Shown here in pieces: positions 34,078 through 43,098 of a stretch of DNA of 64,000 nt; the stretch's first letter is position 1; each line of letters opens with the position of its first letter. A model generated the notes under the pieces. The model saw nothing but the letters and a program-made list of their open reading frames with translations, had not been told where the DNA came from and made no database searches. Origin of the DNA: Erysipelothrix sp. HDW6A. Its GTDB lineage: Bacteria > Bacillota_I > Bacilli_A > Erysipelotrichales > Erysipelotrichaceae. The position numbers and the translations under genes are program-made. The stretch covers positions 1,178,001 through 1,242,000 of the forward strand of contig NZ_CP049859.1 of NCBI RefSeq assembly GCF_011400295.1. The letters are read 5' to 3'.

Positions 34078-35093
34078 AACATGTAATTCTATTTGGTGGA
34101 AGTTTTGATCCAATTCATAACGGACACCTTGCAGTTGCAAAAAATGCCTTGAAAGGAAGACATGCTGACGAACTTTGGTTCATCCCAACAAAAATGAATC
34201 CATTCAAAGAAGACAGTGTCTCTTTTGAACATCGATATACGATGATTGAAGCTGCAATAAATGGCTTTGATTCGTTTAAAGTTATTGAAGCTGAAAAATA
34301 TTTACCATCGCCCTCATATACTATTGACACTGTTAAGCTATTAATTAAGGAAAATCCTGATACTCATTTCGATTGGTTAATTGGTTCTGACCAAATTGAT
34401 CGTTTAGGAGATTGGAAAGATGCTAAAGAGCTTCAAGAGCTTATCCAATTTGTGGTCTATTACCGAGAAGGTCATAATTCAAAACACAATTTCCCTACAG
34501 TTGAAGGGACGAGCTTCAATGTAAGTTCGACAGAAATACGTTTAGGGACTAGTACGAATGCACCAAGAACAGTATTAAATTATATGACGCAACACACTTT
34601 ATACACTCAAAAAATGCTTAAGGAAGTGCTGAGCGATTATCGATATAAACATGTAATGGCTGTACATGATCTTGCTTTAGAGATTGCTGAACACCACAAT
34701 ATGGATATAAATGAAGTTAAAGTAGCAACACTTTATCATGATATCTGTAAGGAAAATGATAAGGATACGCTTGATTCGTTAATGAAACACGTTTATCCTG
34801 AATACCACTTCTTGAACCCAAGTTTCTATCATGCGTTTGCAGCAAAGGATTTACTAACAAGAAAGTACTATTATCACAATAAAAATGTCTTACGAGCAAT
34901 TGTAAATCATGTAAGTGGAAATGCTAGCAATCCTATTGCAATGCTTCTGTATATTGCTGATAAATGTGAAAGAACACGACCTTGGGATAGTGAAGATATT
35001 ATCCGTCTTGCGAAGAAAGATCTTCGACTAGGATTTAAAGCAGTAAAAGAAAGAACACAAAACCATCTGAAAGAAAAAGGAGTAATTGAATGA
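34074..35093 (+). CDS. nadD: NadD-YqeK fusion: nicotinate-nucleotide adenylyltransferase with HD domain
   Basis: A 339-residue two-domain protein. Residues 1-190 are NadD, which adenylylates nicotinate mononucleotide: GGSFDPIHNGHL at 7-18, WLIGSDQ, and the SSTEIR motif. Residues from about 195 are a YqeK-type HD phosphohydrolase with ATLYHDICKE. B. subtilis has these as two adjacent genes, and YqeK enzymes can hydrolyse Ap4A. Here they are one chain with no stop between. The start is TTG at 34074, overlapping the yhbY stop; no better ATG precedes the motif. Confidence 0.93.
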   Translation: MKHVILFGGSFDPIHNGHLAVAKNALKGRHADELWFIPTKMNPFKEDSVSFEHRYTMIEAAINGFDSFKVIEAEKYLPSPSYTIDTVKLLIKENPDTHFDWLIGSDQIDRLGDWKDAKELQELIQFVVYYREGHNSKHNFPTVEGTSFNVSSTEIRLGTSTNAPRTVLNYMTQHTLYTQKMLKEVLSDYRYKHVMAVHDLALEIAEHHNMDINEVKVATLYHDICKENDKDTLDSLMKHVYPEYHFLNPSFYHAFAAKDLLTRKYYYHNKNVLRAIVNHVSGNASNPIAMLLYIADKCERTRPWDSEDIIRLAKKDLRLGFKAVKERTQNHLKEKGVIE

Positions 35094-35413
35094 ACTTATT
35101 AGAACTTATTGTAACGACCTTAGACGCTAAAAAAGCTAACAACATTGTAACTGTTGATTTTAAGAATGAGAATCCACTATTTGACTATTTCGTGATTGCT
35201 GATGCACCAAGCTTGAGACAAATTAATGCCTTAACTGATGATGTAATCGAAGCTATTGAGAAGGCAGGCTTCCCTCTTAAACCAGTAGTCAGAGAAAATG
35301 ATTCAACATGGATATTAATTGATGCGATTGATGTCGTTGTACATATCTTCCTAAGTGAAGAGCGCGATCACTATAGCCTTGAAAAACTATATCAGGAATA
35401 TATTGAACGATGA
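35090..35413 (+). CDS. rsfS: Ribosomal silencing factor
   Basis: Binds ribosomal protein L14 and blocks joining of 50S and 30S subunits when nutrients are short. The 107-residue protein has the family segments LFDYFVIADAPSLRQINAL and the C-terminal STWILIDAIDVVVHIF followed by SLEKLYQE. The ATG overlaps the nadD stop by four bases (ATGA) and the SD is AAAAGGAG. Position directly after nadD/yqeK matches Bacillus. Length and motif order are standard. Confidence 0.95.
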   Translation: MNLLELIVTTLDAKKANNIVTVDFKNENPLFDYFVIADAPSLRQINALTDDVIEAIEKAGFPLKPVVRENDSTWILIDAIDVVVHIFLSEERDHYSLEKLYQEYIER

Positions 35414-36075
35414 AATCATATTATGATGAACTGTTTTATAACGAAGAAGGAATGAAACAGTACTATGAGTTTGTAAAGAAGCATGCCAAAGGTCAAACAC
35501 TTATTGAAATGGCATGTGGAACAGGGGATTTACTCAATCTCTTAGAGCCTGATTTTGACCTAACTGGTGTTGATATTGATGTGGAAATGTTAGAACAGAT
35601 TCCTGTTAAGTATCCAAATTTGAAGGCAGAACTAATTGAAGGAGATTTTCTTAACTTTAATAACTCAAAAAGATATGATACTGCTGTTTGTATTGGAGAC
35701 AGCACAAACTATATATTAACCAAGGAAGATTTAGAACGATTCGTAAAGACAATGACTTCATTATCAGATTGTGTCATTGTAGATTGTCATCATCCTAGTA
35801 GACTAAAAGAGTTTGCTGATGACTATTTTGAGGAAGGTTCTCTGGACTCTTTTGATTATGCTTATCAAATTGAAGTTAATGAGGAGCACCTTGTGCATGT
35901 TATCAATTTTCTAGATGGAACTTTTGATGCAATTTATCAATGGGTATTTGATCCTCAATTACTTATTGATTTGTTCAAAAAGTATGGATATTGGTTAGAA
36001 GTATACACAGACCATAAACTTAAAGGAATACAAAAAGAGGGCGAGAAAGTAGTCATTGTCGCTCATAAGGGGTAA
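35410..36075 (+). CDS. SAM-dependent methyltransferase, YqeM-like
   Basis: A 221-residue class I methyltransferase. The SAM-binding glycine motif reads LIEMACGTGDLLNLLE (near residues 32-47), followed by the acidic ribose-binding LTGVDID. Its place after rsfS matches yqeM of B. subtilis, whose substrate is not established. It overlaps rsfS by four bases (ATGA), and mtnN follows two bases after its stop. An mtnN neighbour makes sense, as that enzyme removes S-adenosylhomocysteine left by methylation, but this does not identify the substrate. Confidence 0.88.
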   Translation: MKSYYDELFYNEEGMKQYYEFVKKHAKGQTLIEMACGTGDLLNLLEPDFDLTGVDIDVEMLEQIPVKYPNLKAELIEGDFLNFNNSKRYDTAVCIGDSTNYILTKEDLERFVKTMTSLSDCVIVDCHHPSRLKEFADDYFEEGSLDSFDYAYQIEVNEEHLVHVINFLDGTFDAIYQWVFDPQLLIDLFKKYGYWLEVYTDHKLKGIQKEGEKVVIVAHKG

Positions 36076-36077
36076 TT

Positions 36078-36755
36078 ATGATATTAATAATTGGAGCAAT
36101 GCCTGAAGAAGTATCAGAACTAAGCTTACTCATGGAGAATGTAGAACAACACCAAATTGAAGATATTCAAGTTTGGGAAGGGCTACTCTCAGACAAGCCT
36201 GTAGTACTAGCTCTAAGTGGTGTTGGTAAGGTAAATGCTGCCTTTACAAGTTCTGTATTAATTGCTCATTACAAACCTGAATATGTATTAAATATCGGAA
36301 GTGCTGGTGGCTTGCAAGATGGACAAAAAGTAGGGGATGTAGTAATTTCAACTACCTTACAATATCATGACTTGGATATTGGTCCAAATACACATACAGA
36401 TCCAAGATTCATTTTTGATACCAACATACAGCTTCGTGAACATGCGAAAAACGCAGTAGAAATACTTGGTTTACCGTATCATTTAGGTTTAATAGTTACT
36501 GGAGATCAGTTCATTACAAAGGTACAGCCTCAATTCAAACATATTCAAAATACATTTCCAGATGCGATTTGTGTAGAGATGGAAGCAGCTGCTATAGGAG
36601 CAGTGTGTAAACGTTTTGAGATACCATTTGTTGTTCTAAGAAGTCTTAGTGATATTACTCACGAAGATGACAACAACCTTACTTTTGAAGAATACTTACA
36701 TGTCGCAAGTAAGAATTCTGCAAAGATATGTAAAGAATTTGTATCTCACATTTAA
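36078..36755 (+). CDS. mtnN: 5'-methylthioadenosine/S-adenosylhomocysteine nucleosidase
   Basis: Hydrolyses S-adenosylhomocysteine and methylthioadenosine to adenine plus the thioribose, relieving product inhibition of methyltransferases and feeding the S-ribosylhomocysteine pathway. The 225-residue protein opens with IIGAMPEEV. It also contains GSAGGLQDGQKVGDVVIS, the base-binding VEMEAAAIG (near residue 170) and LRSLSDI with the catalytic Asp. It is the last gene of the yqeH operon and is followed by a strong hairpin. No luxS is seen in this window. Confidence 0.96.
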   Translation: MILIIGAMPEEVSELSLLMENVEQHQIEDIQVWEGLLSDKPVVLALSGVGKVNAAFTSSVLIAHYKPEYVLNIGSAGGLQDGQKVGDVVISTTLQYHDLDIGPNTHTDPRFIFDTNIQLREHAKNAVEILGLPYHLGLIVTGDQFITKVQPQFKHIQNTFPDAICVEMEAAAIGAVCKRFEIPFVVLRSLSDITHEDDNNLTFEEYLHVASKNSAKICKEFVSHI

Positions 36756-36768
36756 AATAAACAAAAAG

Positions 36769-36805
36769 AAAACCGTGATCCTACTAATGGATCACGGTTT
36801 TTAGT
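36769..36805. terminator. Bidirectional terminator between mtnN and the surface-protein pseudogene
   Basis: AAAACCGTGATCC (36769-36781) pairs perfectly with GGATCACGGTTTT (36789-36801), with T-rich sequence on the plus side and A-rich sequence on the other. It serves both convergent units. Confidence 0.92.
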
Positions 36806-36819
36806 TTATTGAATAGATA

Positions 36820-38179
36820 TTATTGCTTGATTGCATTCTTTTTCTTCTTTAAATAGCCATTTGTAATTACGAGACCCATTCCAAGACCAATTGTTACAAA
36901 ACCTAGTAGATTGTTACTTTCTCCTGTTGCTGGTAAAGTTTCTTTATTTGAACTTCCCGTTTCAGTTGGTTTTGTAGGAGAAGTTGGCTTATTTGGTTTA
37001 GCTTGTTCGCTAGGTTTATTAGGTTTTTCAGTATCTGGTTTTGGAGTTGTTGGTTTATCTTGACTATCCTTTGCAACAACTATAGCTTCTATACCTTGTA
37101 GAGCTAGAGCTTTTTGATCGTTAATTGCTTTTATGTCTTTTGCTGATTGGATATCCTTAATAGCATTATTCACTTGCGTATCAACATCATTTAAAGCTTT
37201 TTCTAGAGTGTTTGTATTGCTTGCAGCATCGCGAATTTCTTGTATAGCTAACTTTTTATTTGCTTCTAAGTCATTATTGTTACTTTCTGATTTAGGATTA
37301 GCAATACCATTAATTGCTTTTACTTCATCATTTCTAGCTGATTCAATCGCTTCTTTACTTGTAGCACCTGAAACTGCCTTTTTCGCTGCATTAAGAGCTT
37401 CTTCAACTTGTTTCTTTGATGCTTCCAAATCTTTCGTATCTACATTTTCAAGTTTATCCATTTCAGCAGTTTTTGCTTTTGCTGTGGTGTTGAGTTCTTG
37501 ATTGGCTGAAGTTCTTAGACTCGTCAAATCTTCTGTTTCTTCTTTAAGATTCGGATCGTATGCAATCATTAATACTGAATAATATTCAGCTGAAGAACGG
37601 AAATTCTTGCTATCCACACGAACAGATGCAAAGCCTACTATATTCGCAAGAGGGTTAACGTTGGTTAAATAATGTCCATAATCTTGTTCGCCTGTGATTT
37701 TTTTCTGAGTCCCAATCTTCAATAGGGTCCGAGAATTTACCAACTGACCATGCTAAATTTTCTGGTCCTGCAACATATGTACCTAATACATAATTTGGAT
37801 TGTTAAACATATTTGTTTGTGTTTTCTTATATGTAGGGTCGGGTGCACCTTTGAAAGTGTTATCATGGCTTATTTTTCCCTCTGCTGCGAGTTCCAATGC
37901 TCGAGTAAGTGCCCATTAATTCATTTTTGCTGTTGTTTTAAGTGGTGGCAACTTTTGACCATTATCTTTTATATTATTGCTGTTTGTAATTGGTTTTCTT
38001 TCTGTTGCACGAATGGAATTCAATTCATTAATAAAGTGAGTGCGACTTTCTTCTGTCATGATTCCTTTATCGTCAAAACTTGGTGTATACTCTGCAGCAC
38101 TAGCACTAAAGCTTTGTCCAAACATTAATGTTAAACCAAGTACAAGTGCTATGATTCGTTTATAATATGATTTTTTCAT
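36820..38179 (-). pseudogene. Broken CAP-domain LPXTG surface protein
   Basis: The intact product would be about 450 residues: a signal peptide (residues 1-29, ending SFSASAAE), a CAP/SCP-type domain, two helical repeats like DUF1542, a Pro/Lys/Thr-rich wall-spanning stretch and a sortase signal. The CAP domain shows HDNTF, GPENLAW and DYGHYLT. The sortase signal is LPATGE at 36922-36936, then a hydrophobic run and a KKKK tail. Two lesions break it. An in-frame TAA at 37916-37918 stops translation after 87 residues (KMN-stop-WALTRALELA). A one-base frame change lies at a run of seven A's (37698-37704). SD AGGAGG and a TATAAT remain upstream. Confidence 0.85.
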
Positions 38180-38268
38180 ACCATACCTCCTATAATTTCA
38201 TTATACATGGGAAGCTTGATTTCAAAATTGCCATCCAAGAAAAGAATTTCGATTATTGGGAATATAAT

Positions 38269-38301
38269 AAAAAAAGGTCCTTACTCTACGTAAGGCCCTT
38301 T
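38269..38301 (-). terminator. Terminator of the small anchored-protein gene
   Basis: On the minus strand AAGGGCCTTAC and GTAAGGACCTT form a stem with one mismatch, followed by a T run (A tract at 38268-38275 on the plus strand). The hairpin overlaps the end of the gene at 38281. Confidence 0.75.
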
Positions 38302-38802
38302 CCATAGTTGATTATTGAAGAACCAAGCTTTTAGATTTTTAACTGTCATAGGTTTCTTATTACCGTGGGTAATTGAACCAGTGTTAGTCAAAGTATTCTT
38401 CGATGAGTCGAAGCTTGCTTTAATGAAAGCAGGGTATGTATCGACACCAAAGACGTTTTTTAAGCGGGTTACCGTAATATTACTCGATGCTGCTAAATCT
38501 ATTGCGATAATATCTGGCGTTGGACGCTCAGCTTGTTCAACAGACAATGGAGTTAATATTGAGTCAATAATATAGGTTGAATCTGTACCACAGTCTGTTA
38601 GAAAGAATACATGTTCACCTGGGTTGTTTTTTGAAAATTCTGGTAATTCATCAAGTGTAATAGTTTGTTTGATGACCGTGTCTGCAGTATATACAGTACG
38701 TGTCATAGCTTTTGTTTCATTGCTAAACTGCTTATAAAGAATCACGAATGAAGCAACAAATACCGCAACCAAGGTCACGATAATTAATATTCGTTTGCGC
38801 AT
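38281..38802 (-). CDS. Small membrane-anchored extracytoplasmic protein, unknown
   Basis: A 173-residue protein with one N-terminal membrane segment (about residues 5-24) and an outward-facing soluble domain. The segment GEHVFFLTDCGTDSTYIID near residues 63-80, followed by a later TYPAFIKA, is reminiscent of a thioredoxin fold (strand, cysteine turn, cis-proline region). Only one cysteine is present, so thiol-disulfide exchange is doubtful. I do not recognise the family. The SD is AAAAGGAGG. The gene is divergent from smc and has its own terminator, so it is monocistronic. Confidence 0.7.
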   Translation of the reverse strand: MRKRILIIVTLVAVFVASFVILYKQFSNETKAMTRTVYTADTVIKQTITLDELPEFSKNNPGEHVFFLTDCGTDSTYIIDSILTPLSVEQAERPTPDIIAIDLAASSNITVTRLKNVFGVDTYPAFIKASFDSSKNTLTNTGSITHGNKKPMTVKNLKAWFFNNQLWKGPYVE

Positions 38803-38894
38803 AATGCCTCCTTTTATCGCAATTACACAATACCACTATTCATTTAAAAATGCAAATTAGCACAGTTTGTCTGTATTTTTATGGTGACTTAAGC

Positions 38895-38900
38895 TATAAT
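38895..38900 (+). promoter_or_regulatory. -10 element upstream of smc
   Basis: TATAAT lies 24 bases before the smc ATG. The best-spaced -35 candidate is only TGTATT (38872-38877, 17 bases upstream), so the promoter is tentative. Confidence 0.45.
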
Positions 38901-38924
38901 GATTTAGGTAGAATGGGGGTAAAT

Positions 38925-41855
38925 ATGTTCCTCAAGAAAATTGAAATGCAAGGATTTAAATCTTTTGCAGATAAAGTCATCATTCATTTTGATGATCCAG
39001 TGACAGGGGTAGTAGGACCTAATGGTTGTGGAAAGAGTAACATTAGTGATGCGATACGTTGGGTACTAGGAGAACAATCTGTTAAGTCAATGCGTGGGTC
39101 AAGTATGACGGATGTGATTTTTAACGGATCTGAGAACCGAAGAAAAGTTAATCTAGCCGAAGTCACACTTGTATTCGATAATGAAGAAAGAGCATTAAAT
39201 AGTGACTACGAAGAAGTAGAAGTTACACGTCGTCTGTATCGTGATACACGTGAGTCAGAATATTTAATCAATAAGACACCATGTCGTCTTCGAGATATTC
39301 ATGATTTAGTTATGGATACAGGTCTTGGTAGAGATTCTTTATCGATTATTTCGCAAGGTACCATTTCACACTTTGCTGAAGCAAAACCAATTGATCGTCG
39401 ATTGATTTTTGAAGAAGCAGCAGGTGTTTCTAAATATAAAAAACGTAAAATTGAATCGATTAATAAACTCGAGAGAACTCGAGAAAATATGGAACGAATG
39501 CAAGATATCGTTGATGAGATTGAACGTCAAGTAAATTCTCTCAAGCGTGCTGCTAAAAAGGCTTTGTTATATAAGGATAAGAAGTCAATGCTCGAGGCTG
39601 TAGAAGTCTCGGTTTTAGTACGTGATATTAAAGACCTAACTGAAGCTAATGAAGAAACACAAAGTCAACTCTTTAAAATGGATGCTGAAATTGCTTCTTT
39701 AGAAACAAGCGAAGGTGTTTACGATAATGAACTCGAATCAATGAAGAAAGAGCTCAATGATATGGATCATGCTGTATCCAAAGCTCAAGAAACAATGATG
39801 TCTTTTATTCGCGAAATTGGTGTTTTAGAATCTCGTAAGATTGAAATTGAAGAGCGTCGTAAATATACACTCGAAGTTGGAGACAAAAAAGCGAAGCAAC
39901 AAGAAATGCTAGCGCTTCTTAATGATGCTCGACTTGAATATGAGGATCGTAAATCACGCCATGAATCACTCAATGCAGAAGTTGAATTACTTGTTGAAGA
40001 GAGTTACGAAAGAAATCGTAAGATGGCAGATCAAGCACAATCAATTGCTAATTTGAGAGGTAAGATTCAACAGTTATCAAGTCGTTTGGATATAGTTAGT
40101 TCAAGACTAGAAAGACCGTACGAATCCAACCATGGTGTACAAGCAATCATGGATAATAAACAATCATTATTTGGTGTACACGATACAGTAAGTAACGTTT
40201 TTGAAGTTTCTGAAGGTTATGAGACAGCAATTACTACCGCACTCGCTGGAGCTTTAATGCATTTAGTAGTTGATGATGATAAAGCTGCAGTTAATGCGAT
40301 TAACTTCTTAAAGAACAACCGTGCCGGTCGCGCTACATTCATTCCTTTAACAGTTTCCAAGCCGCGATACGTTAATCAAGATGCTTTACTCGTTGCAAAT
40401 CATGCTAAAGGTTACTTAGGTGTAGCAAGTGAATTTGCAAGTAATGGTGAAGTCTATAATGATTTACGTGATAGTCTTCTTGGTAATGTAATGGTTGTAG
40501 ATACCATTGAGAATGCCAACGTTTTAGCGAAGAGAGTTCAACACAACTATAAGATTGTTACCTTAGATGGTGATGTTATTCACCGTGGTGGGATCATGAG
40601 TGGGGGACGTAATCGTCAAAACAATACTTCCTCACTAACACTTAAACGTGATAAAGAACAGTTAGAAAACGAATTGCGAATTGCAAAAGATTCATTAATC
40701 TTAGAAGAAAACCAAAATCATAGTTTATCTACAGAACATAAAGATGCTGGTGATATTCTTATGCAACGTCGTATTGCCTTAGCGCAACTCGAACCTTTAT
40801 TAGAAGTGAAACGTTCGAAATATGAACGTCTTAAACAAGAATATGAGGACTTGAATCCTGATCAAGAGATTGAAGACGCAGAGAAGACAGAAGACGATGT
40901 TGTCGTTCAATTAAACAGTCTTTATATGCAACGTGATGAGTTAACGACAAATATTGCGTTAATGAGAGAACGTCGCCAAGGACTTAACCAAGAAATTCAA
41001 CGAAAAGAAATTCTTATTCGTCAGTATCGTCAAGACCTCAATAAATTGACGCAAAAAAGACATGAGTGTGCTCTTGAAGTAACCAAGAACAATACACGTT
41101 TAGAATCAAGTCTAGAACGACTTTCTTCAGAATATCGTATGACGTATGACTATGCATTAGAAAATGTTTATGATGAGTCTGCTGAGATGAGTCGTGAAGA
41201 GGTAATGAAACTTCGTAATGAAATCAATGCTTTAGGTAATGTTAACCTTGAAGCTCCAGAAGAGTACGAAGAAACTAATGAACGTTTCCAATTTTATGGC
41301 AAGCAACTTGCTGATTTGAAAGAATCACGTGATAAATTGCTAAGTATTATTGAAGAAATGGATGATATCATGGTAACGCAATTCAAAGATATGTTTGATC
41401 GAATTAACCATGAATTACCAGAGGTGTTCAGTGCATTATTTGGTGGTGGTCGTGCTCGACTCGTATTGGAAGATGAAAATGACTTACTTAATACGGGTAT
41501 TGATATTGATGTACAGCCTCCGGGGAAATCGGTGCAAAATATTCGTTTATTCTCTGGTGGTGAAAAATCGCTCATCGCTATATCGGTTCTGTTTGCAATA
41601 TTAAAAGCACGACATGTTCCACTTTGTATATTTGATGAAGTAGAAGCTGCTCTTGACACCGCAAACGTTGAACGATTCGCTAACTATATCCGTAACTTCA
41701 GTAATGATACACAGTTTATTGTTATTACACACCGTCCAGGTACTATGGCGCAAGCAGACGTACTCTATGGTGTAACAATGCCTACAAAGGGTGTTTCATC
41801 CATGTTGAAAGTTAGACTTGAAGATGCTGTTGAAATGAAAGAGAGGGATGCATAA
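38925..41855 (+). CDS. smc: Chromosome segregation protein SMC (short coiled coil)
   Basis: The ATPase arm of bacterial condensin. The 976-residue protein has an N-terminal head with GPNGCGKSN (31-39), a coiled coil, a hinge at about residues 397-565 ending near GGIMSGG, and a second coiled coil. The C-terminal head has the signature LFSGGEKS and Walker B CIFDEVEAALD near residue 904. The usual length is about 1,180; each arm is roughly 100 residues shorter, with both heads and the hinge complete. ATG 38925 has SD GGGGGT; a start 25 codons earlier is not conserved. It overlaps ftsY by one base. Confidence 0.95.
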   Translation: MFLKKIEMQGFKSFADKVIIHFDDPVTGVVGPNGCGKSNISDAIRWVLGEQSVKSMRGSSMTDVIFNGSENRRKVNLAEVTLVFDNEERALNSDYEEVEVTRRLYRDTRESEYLINKTPCRLRDIHDLVMDTGLGRDSLSIISQGTISHFAEAKPIDRRLIFEEAAGVSKYKKRKIESINKLERTRENMERMQDIVDEIERQVNSLKRAAKKALLYKDKKSMLEAVEVSVLVRDIKDLTEANEETQSQLFKMDAEIASLETSEGVYDNELESMKKELNDMDHAVSKAQETMMSFIREIGVLESRKIEIEERRKYTLEVGDKKAKQQEMLALLNDARLEYEDRKSRHESLNAEVELLVEESYERNRKMADQAQSIANLRGKIQQLSSRLDIVSSRLERPYESNHGVQAIMDNKQSLFGVHDTVSNVFEVSEGYETAITTALAGALMHLVVDDDKAAVNAINFLKNNRAGRATFIPLTVSKPRYVNQDALLVANHAKGYLGVASEFASNGEVYNDLRDSLLGNVMVVDTIENANVLAKRVQHNYKIVTLDGDVIHRGGIMSGGRNRQNNTSSLTLKRDKEQLENELRIAKDSLILEENQNHSLSTEHKDAGDILMQRRIALAQLEPLLEVKRSKYERLKQEYEDLNPDQEIEDAEKTEDDVVVQLNSLYMQRDELTTNIALMRERRQGLNQEIQRKEILIRQYRQDLNKLTQKRHECALEVTKNNTRLESSLERLSSEYRMTYDYALENVYDESAEMSREEVMKLRNEINALGNVNLEAPEEYEETNERFQFYGKQLADLKESRDKLLSIIEEMDDIMVTQFKDMFDRINHELPEVFSALFGGGRARLVLEDENDLLNTGIDIDVQPPGKSVQNIRLFSGGEKSLIAISVLFAILKARHVPLCIFDEVEAALDTANVERFANYIRNFSNDTQFIVITHRPGTMAQADVLYGVTMPTKGVSSMLKVRLEDAVEMKERDA

Positions 41856-42799
41856 TGGGCTTATTTGATCGATGGAAAAAGAAAAAAGAACCTGAAGACA
41901 AAGTTCTGTATGAAACAGGTCTTAATGCAACCAAAGCTTCATTTGGTTCAAAACTTAAAGAAATGTTTACTGGAAAACCGACGTTTGACGATGTTTGGTT
42001 TGACCATCTTTTAGCAACTTTATTACAATCAGATGTTTCTTTAAAGAGTGGTCAGAAGATTATGAAGTCGTTTAGAAAAAAAGTTATGAATTCAATGAGT
42101 GAAGAAGAAGCTTTAGAAACACTTGTTGAAGTAATGTTAAATCAATATGGTGAAAACATAGAACCGTTCGAAACTGTCGATGGCCGATTGAATGTCATCT
42201 TAGTTGTTGGGGTTAACGGATCTGGAAAGACAACAAGTTGTGCAAAAATTGCGCACCGTTACAAAATCGAAGGTAAAAAAGTTCTACTTGTTGGAGGAGA
42301 TACTTTTAGAGCTGCGGGTAGTAATCAACTTAAAGTTTGGGCTGATACGATTGGTGTAGACTTTATTGGTGGTGAAGAAGGTAGAGATGCTGCTTCTGTT
42401 TACGTTGATGCGGCTCGATATGCAAAGGAACATGATTTTGATATCATGATCTGTGACAGTGCAGGAAGATTGCAAAACAAAACCAATCTCATGAACGAAC
42501 TAGAGAAAATGAAACGTGTCCTCATTAAACAAGTAGGTCATGTAGATCATACCTATCTTGTAATCGATGGTAATACTGGTCAAAATGGCTTATCACAAGC
42601 GAAAGTGTTCACCGAAGTAACGCCTGTTGATTCATTAATTGTTACAAAACTTGATGGTTCGCCAAAAGGTGGGGTTCTCTTAAGTATTAAAGATGAACTT
42701 GGAATTAAAGTGAGTTATGTGGGTTTAGGTGAAAAAATGGAAGACATGCGACCATTTGATATCGAAACATATCTACAAAATCTTGTGGGTATTGATTAA
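41855..42799 (+). CDS. ftsY: Signal recognition particle receptor FtsY
   Basis: Docks the ribosome-SRP complex at the membrane for co-translational insertion. The 314-residue protein has a short basic N-terminus and the N domain. Its G domain carries GVNGSGKTTSCAK (from about residue 119), DTFRAAGSNQL, DSAGRLQNK and TKLDGSPKGG. It lacks the long acidic A domain of proteobacterial FtsY, as is usual in Firmicutes. Its ATG overlaps the smc stop, and its own stop overlaps ylxM, preserving the smc-ftsY-ylxM order. Confidence 0.97.
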   Translation: MGLFDRWKKKKEPEDKVLYETGLNATKASFGSKLKEMFTGKPTFDDVWFDHLLATLLQSDVSLKSGQKIMKSFRKKVMNSMSEEEALETLVEVMLNQYGENIEPFETVDGRLNVILVVGVNGSGKTTSCAKIAHRYKIEGKKVLLVGGDTFRAAGSNQLKVWADTIGVDFIGGEEGRDAASVYVDAARYAKEHDFDIMICDSAGRLQNKTNLMNELEKMKRVLIKQVGHVDHTYLVIDGNTGQNGLSQAKVFTEVTPVDSLIVTKLDGSPKGGVLLSIKDELGIKVSYVGLGEKMEDMRPFDIETYLQNLVGID

Positions 42800-43098
42800 T
42801 GAACATTGAAAAGACAATAATCAATAATCGTTTATTTGATTTGTATGATACATTATTAACTGAAAAGCAAAAAGAAGTTTTCCAATACTATTATCATGAC
42901 GATTTATCCTACCAAGAAATCGCTGATATATTAGGGATTAGTCGAGCAGCTGTATTCGATAATCTTAGTCGAACACTGAGCTTGCTTGAAGATTATGAAT
43001 TAAAATTAGGGTGTATGGCACTGATTGATGACCTTACATATCTTGAAAATAAAGAAGTCGATCGCATTCTGAATGATTATACAAGGAGGAAATTATGA
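42799..43098 (+). CDS. ylxM: YlxM/p13-like DNA-binding protein (UPF0122)
   Basis: A 99-residue helix-turn-helix protein associated with the SRP system. The sigma-70 region 4-like fold is visible in LTEKQKEVFQYYYHDDLS followed by YQEIADILGISRAAVFDNL. In streptococci YlxM has been reported to affect SRP GTPase activity. It overlaps ftsY by one base. Unlike Bacillus, where ffh follows, acetate kinase follows here by a four-base overlap. Length and motif match the family. Confidence 0.93.
   Translation: MNIEKTIINNRLFDLYDTLLTEKQKEVFQYYYHDDLSYQEIADILGISRAAVFDNLSRTLSLLEDYELKLGCMALIDDLTYLENKEVDRILNDYTRRKL

Noticed and set aside
36820-37897. Two separate small secreted or surface proteins on the minus strand
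   Set aside because: The frames join into one CAP-domain LPXTG protein when the stop codon and the A-tract change are allowed for, and neither internal frame has its own SD or signal peptide.
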